NCBI GenBank assembly: GCA_013360285.1
Contig: JABWCM010000015.1
Span: forward strand, 1-45,074
Origin: Myxococcales bacterium
Lineage (GTDB): Bacteria > Myxococcota_A > UBA9042 > JABWCM01
Direction of reading: 5' to 3'
DNA: 45,074 nucleotides
Shown: in pieces, positions 1 to 8,681 of the stretch
How positions within the stretch are numbered: position 1 is the stretch's first letter
Layout of the letters: each line of letters opens with the position of its first letter
Made by a program: the position numbers and the translations under genes
The notes under the pieces: model-generated
Told to the model about the DNA's origin: nothing
The model's input: only the letters and a program-made list of their open reading frames with translations
Databases searched by the model: none

Positions 1-3000
1 TGATTTCTGCAATGGCAAAACATTTTGCGCCACAGGTTGTTTCCAGGCATTTGGTGTTGGTTTGGGCACAGGAGCCAGGAATCGACACATCGCATTCCGG
101 GGTGAAATCGAGTTTGATACAGGTTCCGTGGTCGCAATAGGCTCCGCATAGGCCTTTGGCGGCACAATCCAGGTCAACGGTACATTCGCAGTTGGGTTTT
201 GGGGCACAGACGGTCGCTGCGCAATCGTTTCCGATGGCGGGATCCCCGACACATTGGCAGGTTGCAACGTCCCCTTCACAGTCGTTTGTGATTCCACACA
301 ATGCCAATGGGTAAGTGGCAGCGGGTTTGGCAAGGCAGACACGGAGTGGGCAATCCGCACAGTCGGAGCAAGACGACACACACGAGCAGGTGTATCCGGC
401 GGGGCAATTGCCGTCTGAATCCAGTCCATCGGACGAACAGATCGGCCCAAGAGGGTGACATACAGGTTCGTCGCAGCCTTTTTGTTGTATTCCGGTGCAG
501 ATTCCGGCGGTGCATAGGTCGGAGACGGTGCAATGCAACCCGTCGTTGCAGGGTTGCCCATTTGCAAAACCATATAAACACACGCCGGCCGGGCCACATT
601 TCTCCAAGGTACATGGGTTGTTGTCGGCACAATCGCTGTTGAGTTTACACATTTTGCAGTTCGAAATCGGCTTGCCGAGGCATTTGCCGGACACACAGTG
701 GTCATCGAGAGTGCATGGCTCTCCATCGGAACACAACAGGCCATCGTTGGCATGGGTATGCCAGCATCCCGCGTGGAAGTCGCAGGCGTCTTTGGTACAT
801 GGATTGTTGTCGTCGCATAGGATTGGGATTCCGGTGCAGCTCCCGGCGATGCAGGTATCGGAATCCGTGCAGTTGTTTTCATCGTTACACGCGGTTTTGT
901 CCGGTGCGATAAACTTCAGGCATCCTTTGGCGGCATCACATTTGGTTGCGGCGCATGGGCCGCTGTCTTCACATATCACCGGCTTTCCCTTACATAAGCC
1001 ACTGATGCATACGTCGCCGGTAGTACACAAGTTGCCGTCGTCACACAAGACGGCTTGGGTGGTGGGTTTGTGTTGGCAAAGACCGCCCGCGGTACAAGAA
1101 TCGATGGTGCAGGGGTTGTTGTCGTTGCAGACAGGAGGGGACGAACAAATGCCGCCGACACAAATACCCAGGCCGCCGCATTGCGCCGTTCCACAGGCGG
1201 TCAAATCGGCGACAGGAGTGGTTGTGCATCCCAAACCGGGTACGCAACTGTCCATAGTGCAGGGGTTGTCGTCGTTGCAGGCGGCAAATACTCCGGAGCA
1301 ATCACCACCCACACATTGATCGAGCGCGGTGCACGGGTTGAAGTCGTCGCACACGGTTCCAAAAATGGAAAGCGCAACGCAGCCCGTACTGGGTTTGCAA
1401 TCGTCTTCGGTACATGGGTTGGAGTCGTCGCAGATAAGTTTTTTCCCTTTACAAATTCCGTTGTTACATGTGTCACCGTAGGTACAGAAGTCGCCGTCGT
1501 TGCAGTTGGTGCCGCTTTCTACGACCGTCGTTTTACAAGCTCCCGTTACGTCGCAGAACGATTTGGCGCAAACGCTTGGATTGGTACAAACTTTGGGAGT
1601 TCCTTTACAAAACCCCGATGTGCAGACATCGTTTTCGGTACATGGATCGTTGTCATCGCAGACTGTGTTGGGTTCTGCCGCCAGGTATTCACATTCGCCG
1701 GTCTCTGAGCAGATGTCTTCGGTACATGGATTGTTGTCAAAACAGACAGGGTTGCCGCCGTGACAGACTCCTTCGATGCAGAAGTCGTTTTGTGTACATG
1801 GGTTTCCGTCGTCGCATGGAAGTTTGACCGCGGTCTGAAAAAAACATCCTGCACCCGGTGCACACAGATCGACCGTACAAGGATTGCCGTCGTCGCACAG
1901 GGTGACCGTGCCGATACATTGTCCGCCGACACAACTATCCCCTGTCGTACAAAGGTTTTTGTCGTTACATGGCACGTCGGAAAGCGGTTGTTTTTGGCAG
2001 CCCAGTTGGGGTTCGCAATAGGTTTTGACACAGGGCCCAAAATCTCCGCATTTGACCCATGTGCCTTTACAAACACCCCCGGAGCAGAGGTCTTGTTCGG
2101 TGCAGATTTCGCCGTCCGAACAGCCGGTACCGTCCAATTTGGGGGTCACAATACATTTGCCGTTGGCGCAGGTCGCTAAATTACAAGCTGGTGCAGCCGG
2201 GCAGTCGCCGTTCGTGATACACTGACAATCCTCAGACGAGTTCAATTCGGGGTAAAAACAACGGGACTGAACACAGGTGGGCGCACAAAAGCCGGCTTTT
2301 GCTGGGCAGTCTTTGGCGCCGGCACAACTTTCATTACAATTGTTGAGTCGAACCGCCGCACAACTGCCGCTGCCGCATTCTCCCGGCACACAGATCGATT
2401 CATAACAGGGATCGGTTGTAAATCCTTTACAATCGAGGTTGGTTTGGCATTCGTCCACCGGTGGTGGAACCAAGGGATGAAAACACGTTTGTGCAAACAG
2501 GCACAGATCTTTGGTGCACGGGTCTTGGTCATCACAATGCTCGTCTTGTTTGCATTGAACGCATGACCAGCGGTCGGTTGCACAGTGGCCGGTAGGGCAA
2601 TCGGCGTCGTTTTGGCATTGGACACAAAAGAAAGTGTCCTGACGGCATACACCTTGTCCACCGCAATGGTCGTCTTTGACACATTGGACGCATCCGAACA
2701 ATTCGGGGTGGCAATGACCACTGCCGCAGTCACTGTCGTCATTACAGGACACACAGATGCCCAGCGAATCCGAACACACACTTTTACCCGGACAATGGTC
2801 ATCCGTTGTACAGGTGGTGCGGCATTGTTGTGCCGCCTCAAAACAAATTTCACCGTTTGGACAGTCATCGTTGGTCTCACAGGGTTTGTTGGAACCCGAT
2901 GCAGCGACAAAAGATAACTTGGCTCCGGTTCCGTCACCGTCATCGATAACAGTTGGACCGGCGTCGGTCTCCGAAGTGGTTGTGCCGCATCCACTTAATA

Positions 3001-3052
3001 CCAACATCCATATCGCCAATGCGGCCGCCTTCTTCATCACCATAGACGTCAT
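1..3052 (-). CDS. Large Cys-rich repeat lipoprotein, C-terminus cut by window edge
   Basis: Open from an ATG at 3052 to the window edge, at least 1017 codons, so the C-terminus is missing. The N-terminus has a signal peptide ending in the lipobox LSGC (Cys22), followed by an acidic linker, so it should be an exported lipoprotein. The body is a long run of Cys-rich units of the form C-[DN]-D-x-x-x-C-T-x-x-x-x-C, such as CDDGNPCTVDLC, each with 6-8 Cys and several Asp/Asn. Such repeats are typical of secreted myxobacterial-type proteins and presumably form disulfide-knotted, possibly Ca-binding modules; no catalytic domain is visible. An AGGA ribosome-binding site lies 8 bases before the start, which is 1 base after the stop of the upstream gene, so the two are co-transcribed and probably coupled. 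The regular Cys pattern makes long arginine-rich shadow frames on the other strand. Function unknown. Confidence 0.88.
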   Translation of the reverse strand, partial: MTSMVMKKAAALAIWMLVLSGCGTTTSETDAGPTVIDDGDGTGAKLSFVAASGSNKPCETNDDCPNGEICFEAAQQCRTTCTTDDHCPGKSVCSDSLGICVSCNDDSDCGSGHCHPELFGCVQCVKDDHCGGQGVCRQDTFFCVQCQNDADCPTGHCATDRWSCVQCKQDEHCDDQDPCTKDLCLFAQTCFHPLVPPPVDECQTNLDCKGFTTDPCYESICVPGECGSGSCAAVRLNNCNESCAGAKDCPAKAGFCAPTCVQSRCFYPELNSSEDCQCITNGDCPAAPACNLATCANGKCIVTPKLDGTGCSDGEICTEQDLCSGGVCKGTWVKCGDFGPCVKTYCEPQLGCQKQPLSDVPCNDKNLCTTGDSCVGGQCIGTVTLCDDGNPCTVDLCAPGAGCFFQTAVKLPCDDGNPCTQNDFCIEGVCHGGNPVCFDNNPCTEDICSETGECEYLAAEPNTVCDDNDPCTENDVCTSGFCKGTPKVCTNPSVCAKSFCDVTGACKTTVVESGTNCNDGDFCTYGDTCNNGICKGKKLICDDSNPCTEDDCKPSTGCVALSIFGTVCDDFNPCTALDQCVGGDCSGVFAACNDDNPCTMDSCVPGLGCTTTPVADLTACGTAQCGGLGICVGGICSSPPVCNDNNPCTIDSCTAGGLCQHKPTTQAVLCDDGNLCTTGDVCISGLCKGKPVICEDSGPCAATKCDAAKGCLKFIAPDKTACNDENNCTDSDTCIAGSCTGIPILCDDNNPCTKDACDFHAGCWHTHANDGLLCSDGEPCTLDDHCVSGKCLGKPISNCKMCKLNSDCADNNPCTLEKCGPAGVCLYGFANGQPCNDGLHCTVSDLCTAGICTGIQQKGCDEPVCHPLGPICSSDGLDSDGNCPAGYTCSCVSSCSDCADCPLRVCLAKPAATYPLALCGITNDCEGDVATCQCVGDPAIGNDCAATVCAPKPNCECTVDLDCAAKGLCGAYCDHGTCIKLDFTPECDVSIPGSCAQTNTKCLETTCGAKCFAIAEI

Positions 3053-3053
3053 G

Positions 3054-3491
3054 TTAGTCCTGTGTTGCTGCATCGGATTCTTTGCCGAATGTGGGACATG
3101 CCTCAGGTTCACTGGAAAACCGGCAATAATAAACCGCTCCACTTACGTCGCAGAAACCGCCGGGGCCACAGTCGCAGTGTTCAAGACAGGGTTGACAGAA
3201 ATACAAATCATTACATCGGCCGCCGTTGCAGTCGGTATCCGTGAGACATCCATAACACCGATTGTCAGCTAAATTACACAAACCGCCGCCTAATTTTTTG
3301 CAATCGGCATCACTGGCACAAGAAAGTTTATCGGGAGGCACCGCGCATCGGCCATCCAAGCAGGTCAACGATCCTTTACATGGATGTTGTTGGTCACACA
3401 AAAGCTCACCGTAGTTGTCAATGGTCTCGATACATGCCGAATTCATTCCAACCAATCCCAAAAGAATGATAAGTTCCACCCGGTGCCGCAA
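3054..3491 (-). CDS. Small Cys-rich exported protein
   Basis: The reading frame is open from 3689, but the first ~65 codons do not look like a signal peptide. A hydrophobic stretch (VELIILLGLVGMNSAC) begins only around codon 71, so I place the start near a TTG at 3491; GTG codons at 3524 and 3479 are alternatives. After the Cys of the signal region there are about 120 residues with roughly 20 Cys in short spacings (C-x(5)-C-x(6)-C and similar), ending ESDAATQD. The signal has a poor lipobox (NSAC), so lipidation is uncertain. It is the first gene of a two-gene unit: its stop is 1 base before the start of the giant Cys-rich lipoprotein gene. Function unknown; a partner of the larger protein is plausible. 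Confidence 0.6.
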   Translation of the reverse strand: MRHRVELIILLGLVGMNSACIETIDNYGELLCDQQHPCKGSLTCLDGRCAVPPDKLSCASDADCKKLGGGLCNLADNRCYGCLTDTDCNGGRCNDLYFCQPCLEHCDCGPGGFCDVSGAVYYCRFSSEPEACPTFGKESDAATQD

Positions 3492-3799
3492 CAAACCAAT
3501 GATGAGAGCCCACAATACATCCACGGCCGACCTAGGAATGGTTATCTGGCCAGGCCCGCGGTGCCATTCCGGACTACCGGCGGGATCGTTGAGCAAACAT
3601 TGTGATGTTTTTTTAAGCTGTTCGAAATCCGCTGCGGGGTTGTGCCGGGGTGGTGTAAGTCGCAAGGCCATACCTGATGTGTAATACACAGGTTATTGTG
3701 GCAAAAAAAGGGACGTTTGTACTGATGGATGACGGAGGTTCAACAAATTCCGAAGGCATGAACCCAACTTCGGAATAATTAAAAACAAAAACCAGAAAC

Positions 3800-3835
3800 A
3801 AAAAAACCCACGTGATCAACGAGTGACCACGTGGG
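3800..3835 (-). terminator. Rho-independent terminator of the tRNA operon
   Basis: On the minus strand an 8-bp perfect stem CCCACGTG/CACGTGGG with a 13-base loop is followed directly by seven T. It lies about 50 bases after the end of tRNA-Glu, as expected for the end of the tRNA-Lys/tRNA-Glu transcript. Confidence 0.85.
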
Positions 3836-3887
3836 CGGATGCTGCACAAATCACGTCGGGATAACCGACTGTGACCGATTCCTGATG

Positions 3888-3964
3888 TGGCGTCCCCAAG
3901 GGGATTCGAACCCCTGCTGCCGGCGTGAAAGGCCGGTGTCCTGGGCCGGCTAGACGATGGGGAC
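3888..3964 (-). tRNA. tRNA-Glu (anticodon UUC)
   Basis: Full cloverleaf on the minus strand. The acceptor is GTCCCCA/TGGGGAC with discriminator G. The anticodon stem is CCGGC/GCCGG around loop CTTTCAC, giving anticodon TTC. The T arm is AGGGGTTCGAATCCCCT. The 3' CCA is encoded (3888-3890). It is the second gene of a two-tRNA operon, 6 bases after tRNA-Lys. Confidence 0.97.
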
Positions 3965-3970
3965 ATATTG

Positions 3971-4043
3971 TGAGCCGTGCTGGAGTCGAACCAGCGACCA
4001 TCGGATTAAAAGTCCGGTGCTCTACCAGCTGAGCTAACGGCCC
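3971..4043 (-). tRNA. tRNA-Lys (anticodon UUU)
   Basis: Cloverleaf on the minus strand. The acceptor is GGGCCGT/ACGGCTC (one G-U pair) with discriminator A. The D arm is GCTCAGCTGGTAGAGC, the anticodon loop CTTTTAA gives anticodon TTT, and the T arm is GCTGGTTCGACTCCAGC. Unlike the neighbouring tRNA-Glu, CCA is not encoded: the next bases are CAA. First gene of the operon. Confidence 0.97.
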
Positions 4044-4061
4044 GACGCTCGCTACGAACAT

Positions 4062-4085
4062 CGTTGAGGCCACGCCGCCTCAACG
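4062..4085 (-). other. Perfect 9-bp hairpin in the tRNA operon leader
   Basis: The arms CGTTGAGGC and GCCTCAACG are perfect reverse complements with a 6-base loop. The hairpin lies between the proposed -10 box and tRNA-Lys, so it would be at the very 5' end of the precursor. No T-run follows, so it is not an obvious terminator; it may protect or help process the precursor. Confidence 0.6.
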
Positions 4086-4093
4086 TGGGCGCA

Positions 4094-4122
4094 TGTGTAT
4101 TTCATGACGCCGCGCATGTCAA
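4094..4122 (-). promoter_or_regulatory. Sigma-70-type promoter of the tRNA-Lys/tRNA-Glu operon
   Basis: Minus strand: a perfect -35 box TTGACA (4122-4117), a 17-base spacer and a weaker -10 box TACACA (4099-4094), about 50 bases before tRNA-Lys. Position and spacing support it; the -10 box matches the consensus at only three positions. Confidence 0.6.
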
Positions 4123-4219
4123 CCCATATTTACCCCTGCCGGTGCGAAATTTCCGAATCGGGTTTGCCGATTTCACGTGGAAATTTGACCCACAACCTAT
4201 CCTGCGTAACACTGGCGCC

Positions 4220-4885
4220 ATGGTTTTTCATATGTTTTGTTTTTCGATTTCTAAGTGGTTCCAATGTCGGCGGGAATTTTTTTTCTTGCCGGTACTTTTG
4301 TGCGTTTTGGCGATTGGCTGTGATTTTCCGGAACAGGCTTCGTCGGGCAAATCGGATTCGCCTACGCCGGATGCCACTATGGCGACTGCTTCATTGTCGG
4401 CGGGCCCACCCGAAGCCAAGGTCATAGGCATTTTGGAGCGATTATTGGCTAATCCAAAGAAAATAATGGACGAAGACCCACAAACCGTCGCGAAACAATT
4501 TATTGAAGCCGCTTTTCGTGACGGAGATTTGGCAACTGTCATCGAAAGTATCGCCTGGGAGCATCCGCGATGTCGTATTGGTGTGTTTCGATGTGCAGAA
4601 TTGGACAACCCGGCGCATCGGGTTGGTGCGGTTTTGGCGTTGGTGCCAAGCGAAAAGCTGGCCCCGGTTGCGATGGATCCAGAAGCATTTGAGCGAGATA
4701 TTGCACAATCGCTAACGATAATGACGCCGGCGCCGGACAAAGAACTGCCATATGTGCCCAAAAATCGCGAAGCGCTATTTTCGTTCCAGGATCACCACGG
4801 AATGACCCGATATCTTCTGTTGTCGGGAGCGGGAAAAACCTGGCGTGTTGCCTCCATGGGTCGAGGGGAACAAATCGGATTGTAG
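4220..4885 (+). CDS. Hypothetical lipoprotein
   Basis: About 221 residues. The N-terminus has a basic and then hydrophobic segment ending in the lipobox LAIGC, so it is probably an exported lipoprotein. The frame is open from 4064, but nothing before the ATG at 4220 resembles protein; ATG 4232 is an equally good start and neither has a clear ribosome-binding site. The mature part begins with a Ser/Pro/Asp-rich linker, then a helical region (LERLLANPKKIMDEDPQ) and a C-terminal part ending in LLLSGAGKTWRVASMGRG, which recalls small NTF2-like or DUF4878-like lipoprotein domains only in general shape. It lies 188 bases before the selenoprotein gene on the same strand and may be co-transcribed. 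Function unknown. Confidence 0.72.
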   Translation: MVFHMFCFSISKWFQCRREFFFLPVLLCVLAIGCDFPEQASSGKSDSPTPDATMATASLSAGPPEAKVIGILERLLANPKKIMDEDPQTVAKQFIEAAFRDGDLATVIESIAWEHPRCRIGVFRCAELDNPAHRVGAVLALVPSEKLAPVAMDPEAFERDIAQSLTIMTPAPDKELPYVPKNREALFSFQDHHGMTRYLLLSGAGKTWRVASMGRGEQIGL

Positions 4886-5073
4886 GCCGTGCTGTGGGCC
4901 AGTCGCTGAATTCGGGTTGCCGGAACGAGTAAAATCCTGTAATCGTCGCCAAAGTGTTTGTGTGGGCGCATTTCCGCACGACAAAGAGCTTATGAAAAAT
5001 GGGCGCTTGGGGGCCGCGAAGCTGATTTTTCACAGACGCAAAGCTTATCTTATCGCTCCTCTGGAGGAAATAC

Positions 5074-7020
5074 ATGTTTTTACGGAGTCTTTTTGTTCTT
5101 GGTGTTGCTGGATTCATGGTTCTTTCGGCTTGCGAAAACGGGCAGCAGGTTATTTATGAATACCACTACACCCAGAAAGCAGGAGCGGTGGCGGTTCCCG
5201 TTTCCGGTGCACCCAATAGCCTGTCGATCGCCGGTTCCCCGGCCAAAGGTCCGGCCAACGCCAAAGTCACGATTCTGGAATCGTCGGAGTTTCAGTGACC
5301 ATTTTGTTCCAAAGTCGGTCCGACTTTGAAGCAGATTCACGAAACGTGGCCCAATGACGTGCGTATTGTGTTTAAGCATAATCCTTTGGGGTTTCACAAA
5401 GATGCGATGCCCGCCGCGAAAGCGGCCATGGCGGCCCATGCGCAGGGTAAGTTCTGGGAATTTCATGACTTGGCCTTTACCACCAAAAAACTGTCCGCAG
5501 CCGATCTGGAGTCTTATGCCCAACAAATCGGGTTGGATTTGGAAAAATGGCGCGCCGATATGAACAGCCAGCAGGTACTCGATAAAATCCTGCATGATCA
5601 GTCCTCGATGGTGAAAAGCGGCGCGGGCGGGACTCCGTCGTTTTTTATCAACGGCAAACCGTTGAAAGGAGCCCAACCGTTTCCGGCGTTTCAAACGGCT
5701 ATTGAGGAAGCGCTGAAAGAAGCCGATGCGGAAATTGCCAAAGGGACTCCCGCCGACAATGTTTCAAAGGTGCTTACCGCTAAAAACGCCGGTCAAACCT
5801 TTGTGGATTGGGTGTGGGACGGAAAAGCGGTCACGGGAGCTGCCTCGCCGGGAGCCGCCGCCGATGCCGGTCAGGGGCGGGACCAGGCACGCCGACAACC
5901 GGAAGCCCCCAGCGCGCCGGTCAAAATCGATTTGTTGCCGGACGATCCCGTTAAAGGAAATCCGGAAGCCGCGATTACGATTGTTGAGTTCAGCGACTTT
6001 CAGTGTCCCTATTGCTCGAAGGTCCCACCGGTTCTCAAAAGTGTGGTAGAACAATATGGCAAAGATGTAAAAATTATCTTCAAACAGTTTCCCCTTAACT
6101 TTCATAAGGAAGCAGAACCGTCGGCACGTGCGTCTCTGGCCGCCCACAAACAAGGTAAGTTCTGGGAATATCACGATCTGCTGTTTGAAAACCAACGGGC
6201 GCTTTCCGCCACGTTGTATGACAGCTTGGCCCAACAGTTGGGTCTCAATATGGAACAGTTCAAAAAAGATATGGCCGATCCAGCCATCGCAAAACGGGTT
6301 CAGGATGATATGGCAGCCGGGCAACGTGCGGGGGTTCGTGGAACTCCAACGGCTTATTTAAACGGCGTTAAATTAGGTGGGGCCTCGTCGTTTGAGGCTT
6401 ACAAAACCGCCATCGAAACCGCATTGGCGAAAAACCGTGGAGAAGCGGTGCCCGATAAACCGGCGGGGCCGACGTTGGGTTCTTTGGAAGCAACCAAAGT
6501 GAAAATCGAAGGCGAAGGGGCGTTAAGTTTGGGCCCCGCCGGGGCTGCGGATACCATCGTTGTGTTTTTGGACCTCCAAGACACGTTTTCTGCGCAGGTG
6601 GTGGGGATTCTTGAACAATTACAAAAAGAATCCGCCGGAAAACTCCGGGTTGTCATCCGCCATTTTCCGCTGCCGTTTCGAGAAAAAGCGCCCATGGCGG
6701 CCGCAGCGCTGGCGGCCGCGACGGCGTTGGATATCAACAAAGCATTGGTTTATTTAAAATCGATTTCGGAATCGGCCAACGAACTATCCGAACAAAAACT
6801 AAAAGATCTCGCCACCGCGGCGGGGTTGGATGCGGCAAAAATCGACGGCGCATGGAATAGTGCGAAATGGAAAGAACTGGTCGATGCGGATATCAAGGCG
6901 GGCAAAGCCGCAGGCGTGATGGCGTCGCCGACCTTGTTTATGAACGGCAGAAAATATACCGGGATGAAAGGATATGAGAAGGATATGCTGAGTGCAGCAT
7001 TGGCCGAATCACGCCAGTAG
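5074..7020 (+). CDS. Selenoprotein: lipoprotein of three DsbA-like thioredoxin-fold domains (Sec at residue 75)
   Basis: One 648-residue protein is read if the TGA at 5296-5298 is decoded as selenocysteine; a conventional reading stops after 74 residues. It starts at ATG 5074 with a GGAGG ribosome-binding site, and the signal peptide ends in lipobox LSAC (Cys20). Domain 1 (about 45-215) has the active site FQ-U75-PF-C78-SKV, cis-Pro loop GTPSFF. Domain 2 (about 285-465) has FQ-C311-PY-C314-SKV and GTPTAY. Domain 3 (about 490-648) keeps the fold (ASPTLF loop) but has DTFS (503-506) in place of CxxC, so it should be redox-dead. Domains 1 and 2 align residue for residue (KVIIFKQFPLNFHKEAEPSA resembles the domain-1 counterpart), which places Sec exactly on the attacking Cys. 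DsbA-like proteins make or shuffle disulfides in the periplasm; Sec would raise nucleophilicity and favour reduction or isomerisation. A SECIS hairpin follows the TGA. The selA/B/C/D genes are not in this window. Confidence 0.9.
5296..5328 (+). promoter_or_regulatory. Bacterial SECIS element (UGA codon plus hairpin)
   Basis: After the in-frame TGA (5296-5298) an 8-bp perfect stem CAAAGTCG/CGACTTTG (5310-5317 with 5321-5328) closes a GTC loop. Read as an RNA, the apical sequence is GGUC, at bases 19-22 after the UGA. By my count from memory this is the same apical motif at the same distance as in the E. coli fdhF SECIS, where G and U of the loop are contacted by SelB. The hairpin is inside the coding sequence, as bacterial SECIS elements are. 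Confidence 0.85.
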
Positions 7021-7103
7021 CCCCAAAGCCGGGTTTATTTTTGCCGCATTGTGTTTCCGTCCAATAAAAATCTCCCGCGATATTCGATTTTTCTATTCGG
7101 TTT

Positions 7104-7119
7104 GAGTTTGTGAAAAAAT
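7104..7119 (+). repeat. Solitary copy of a 16-bp terminal inverted repeat
   Basis: The 16 bases GAGTTTGTGAAAAAAT match exactly the ends of the inverted-repeat elements near the tmRNA (44777, 44922 and 44941). Here the rest of the element is not recognisable. It lies in the 212-base gap between the selenoprotein and uridine kinase genes. Confidence 0.5.
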
Positions 7120-7232
7120 CCGGAGCTGGACCAGTTTGGTAGGCTCGTTGCCATTTACAAGTCATTGTCGTCCGGTTTAAGGTGCACATTGTGCGCAGTG
7201 GGCACTTTTGGGGAATGATTTGGAAAATCGCC

Positions 7233-7937
7233 ATGACACGACCGCCGGTTATCATTGGAATTGCAGGGGGAACAGGTGCGGGAAAATCAACCATTGCGCG
7301 CCGTCTTGAAGAGGAATTGGACCCAGGAAGCCTCACCGTAGTGGAGCAGGACGCCTACTACCGGGACCGCCCCGACCTTTCGTTTGAACAACGTGCACAA
7401 GTGAATTACGACCATCCGGATTCGATTGACGGGGAATTGTTGTATGCCCACCTGTCCGCATTGAAGGCAGGTGAACCCGTTGCGGTGCCGGTATATGATT
7501 TTGTTTCCCATCGTCGATCCGAAACAACGATGATGCTGACACCCGGTCCGGTGGTCATAATCGAAGGAATCCTGATCTTTGTAGAACAAAGGTTACGCGA
7601 ATTGATGGACATCAAACTGTATGTCGACACCGATGCCGACATTCGGGTTTTTCGCCGTATCCGGCGTGATATGAATGAACGTGGACGGTCGTTTGAATCG
7701 GTTCGCCAACAATATTATGCCACCGTTCGCCCGATGCACCTCGAATTTGTGGAACCATCGAAACGATATGCCGATTTAATTATTCCCGAGGGGAATGGTG
7801 GAAATTTAGACATTGCACTCGATATCTTAGCAGAACGAATCAAAAACGAAGTACAACGGTTCGATATGGTCGCTTCACCGCCGCCGAATCGTGGTTCCGG
7901 ATTATTGCGGGAAACCAATCGACGGAACGATTTTTAG
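7233..7937 (+). CDS. udk: Uridine kinase
   Basis: About 234 residues. Phosphorylates uridine and cytidine to UMP and CMP with a nucleoside triphosphate in the cytoplasm. The N-terminus carries the P-loop GIAGGTGAGKST (residues 9-20). It is followed by the YRD/NYDHPDSIDGELL region that binds the nucleoside in this family, PVYDF, and the IIEGILIF strand with the acidic Walker B-like residue; the lid region has RRIRRDMNERGRS. I chose ATG 7233 (MTRPPVIIG) over ATG 7182 and ATG 7215 because it begins just before the first beta-strand. GGAA lies 7 bases upstream. The protein is slightly longer than the usual ~210 residues because of a polar C-terminal tail. It converges with the lipoprotein gene that ends 15 bases away. 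It fits with the nearby nucleoside salvage operon but is separately transcribed. Confidence 0.93.
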   Translation: MTRPPVIIGIAGGTGAGKSTIARRLEEELDPGSLTVVEQDAYYRDRPDLSFEQRAQVNYDHPDSIDGELLYAHLSALKAGEPVAVPVYDFVSHRRSETTMMLTPGPVVIIEGILIFVEQRLRELMDIKLYVDTDADIRVFRRIRRDMNERGRSFESVRQQYYATVRPMHLEFVEPSKRYADLIIPEGNGGNLDIALDILAERIKNEVQRFDMVASPPPNRGSGLLRETNRRNDF

Positions 7938-7952
7938 GTTCACTGCCGATCG

Positions 7953-8681
7953 TCAATTTCCACCGCTCGAGGTTTCGGGCAACACAAACCGGAACTCGCC
8001 GGTAATTTGTGCGGTTCGGTTCGGATCCAGCTTCGATTCAACCAACGTTCCTTCGATTTGGCCGGCAAAAACACCACCCGGCGCCTGCGAATAATCGGTG
8101 ATCACAAACTTTCCTGTGGCCAAGCCGGGTTTGCTGGAATAAAGAGCTGCAAGATCGGGAATTTCCAACTCGATATACGGTGGAAGGTTTTTGAACGGAT
8201 AATCACCGGCATCCGGTGTGGTTACCGTGTGGTCGGCGTTGCCAATCAGAAAACCAAAATTGATTTCCACCACCATAAACATGGGATCATAAATGGTATC
8301 GTTGACGGCCAAAGTTAATGCCGGCGGCGCTAAATGAGTTGACCCGAACGAAAAAGCACTTCCATTGAGGGTTAAATCCCGTTCAACAATCAACTCGTCG
8401 CCATCCGAAGTGTGGATTTGCAGCACATAATACGATTCTCCAAGCGGCGCTCCGCCCGGGACATATATGTCTTCGGCATCTGTCTGTGTTTGTGTATCGC
8501 TCTGAATCAACACATCTTCGGCGACCGAATCGGTTTGCGCCGTGCCCGAAGCATCCGAGTCACACCCCGCACACAATATCCCCATAGCCGCCACTATAAA
8601 ACCAATCCCGAGCGGGTGGATATCGCGGAAATTTGGTTTTTGCATCGTATCGAATGATGGGTGACTCATCCCGTAAGTCAT
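7953..8681 (-). CDS. Hypothetical lipoprotein, beta-rich
   Basis: 242 residues. A signal peptide ends in the lipobox LCAGC (Cys40), then a Thr/Asp/Gln-rich linker and a domain of about 170 residues with alternating hydrophobic strands (YYVLQIHTSDGDELIVERDL, MVVEINFGF, GEFRFVLP), probably an all-beta sandwich; family not recognised. The start ATG overlaps the stop of the TetR gene as ATGA and has AGGA upstream, so the two are translationally coupled. The ATG at 8645 would give a shorter signal peptide but has no ribosome-binding site. The coupling suggests it is part of the TetR regulator's own regulon. Function unknown. Confidence 0.8.
   Translation of the reverse strand: MTYGMSHPSFDTMQKPNFRDIHPLGIGFIVAAMGILCAGCDSDASGTAQTDSVAEDVLIQSDTQTQTDAEDIYVPGGAPLGESYYVLQIHTSDGDELIVERDLTLNGSAFSFGSTHLAPPALTLAVNDTIYDPMFMVVEINFGFLIGNADHTVTTPDAGDYPFKNLPPYIELEIPDLAALYSSKPGLATGKFVITDYSQAPGGVFAGQIEGTLVESKLDPNRTAQITGEFRFVLPETSSGGN

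Noticed and set aside
495-1319. 274-codon plus-strand frame and several other Arg/His/Ser-rich frames in 276-3272
   Set aside because: They are antisense shadows of the Cys-rich gene; the repeated GTGT/ACAC pattern leaves all frames open. No ribosome-binding site or domain.
5296-5298. TGA as an ordinary stop, with the DsbA-like gene as a pseudogene or sequencing error
   Set aside because: Both sides keep the same frame, the codon aligns exactly with a catalytic Cys, and a SECIS-type hairpin follows at the right distance. A random nonsense mutation would not bring these together.
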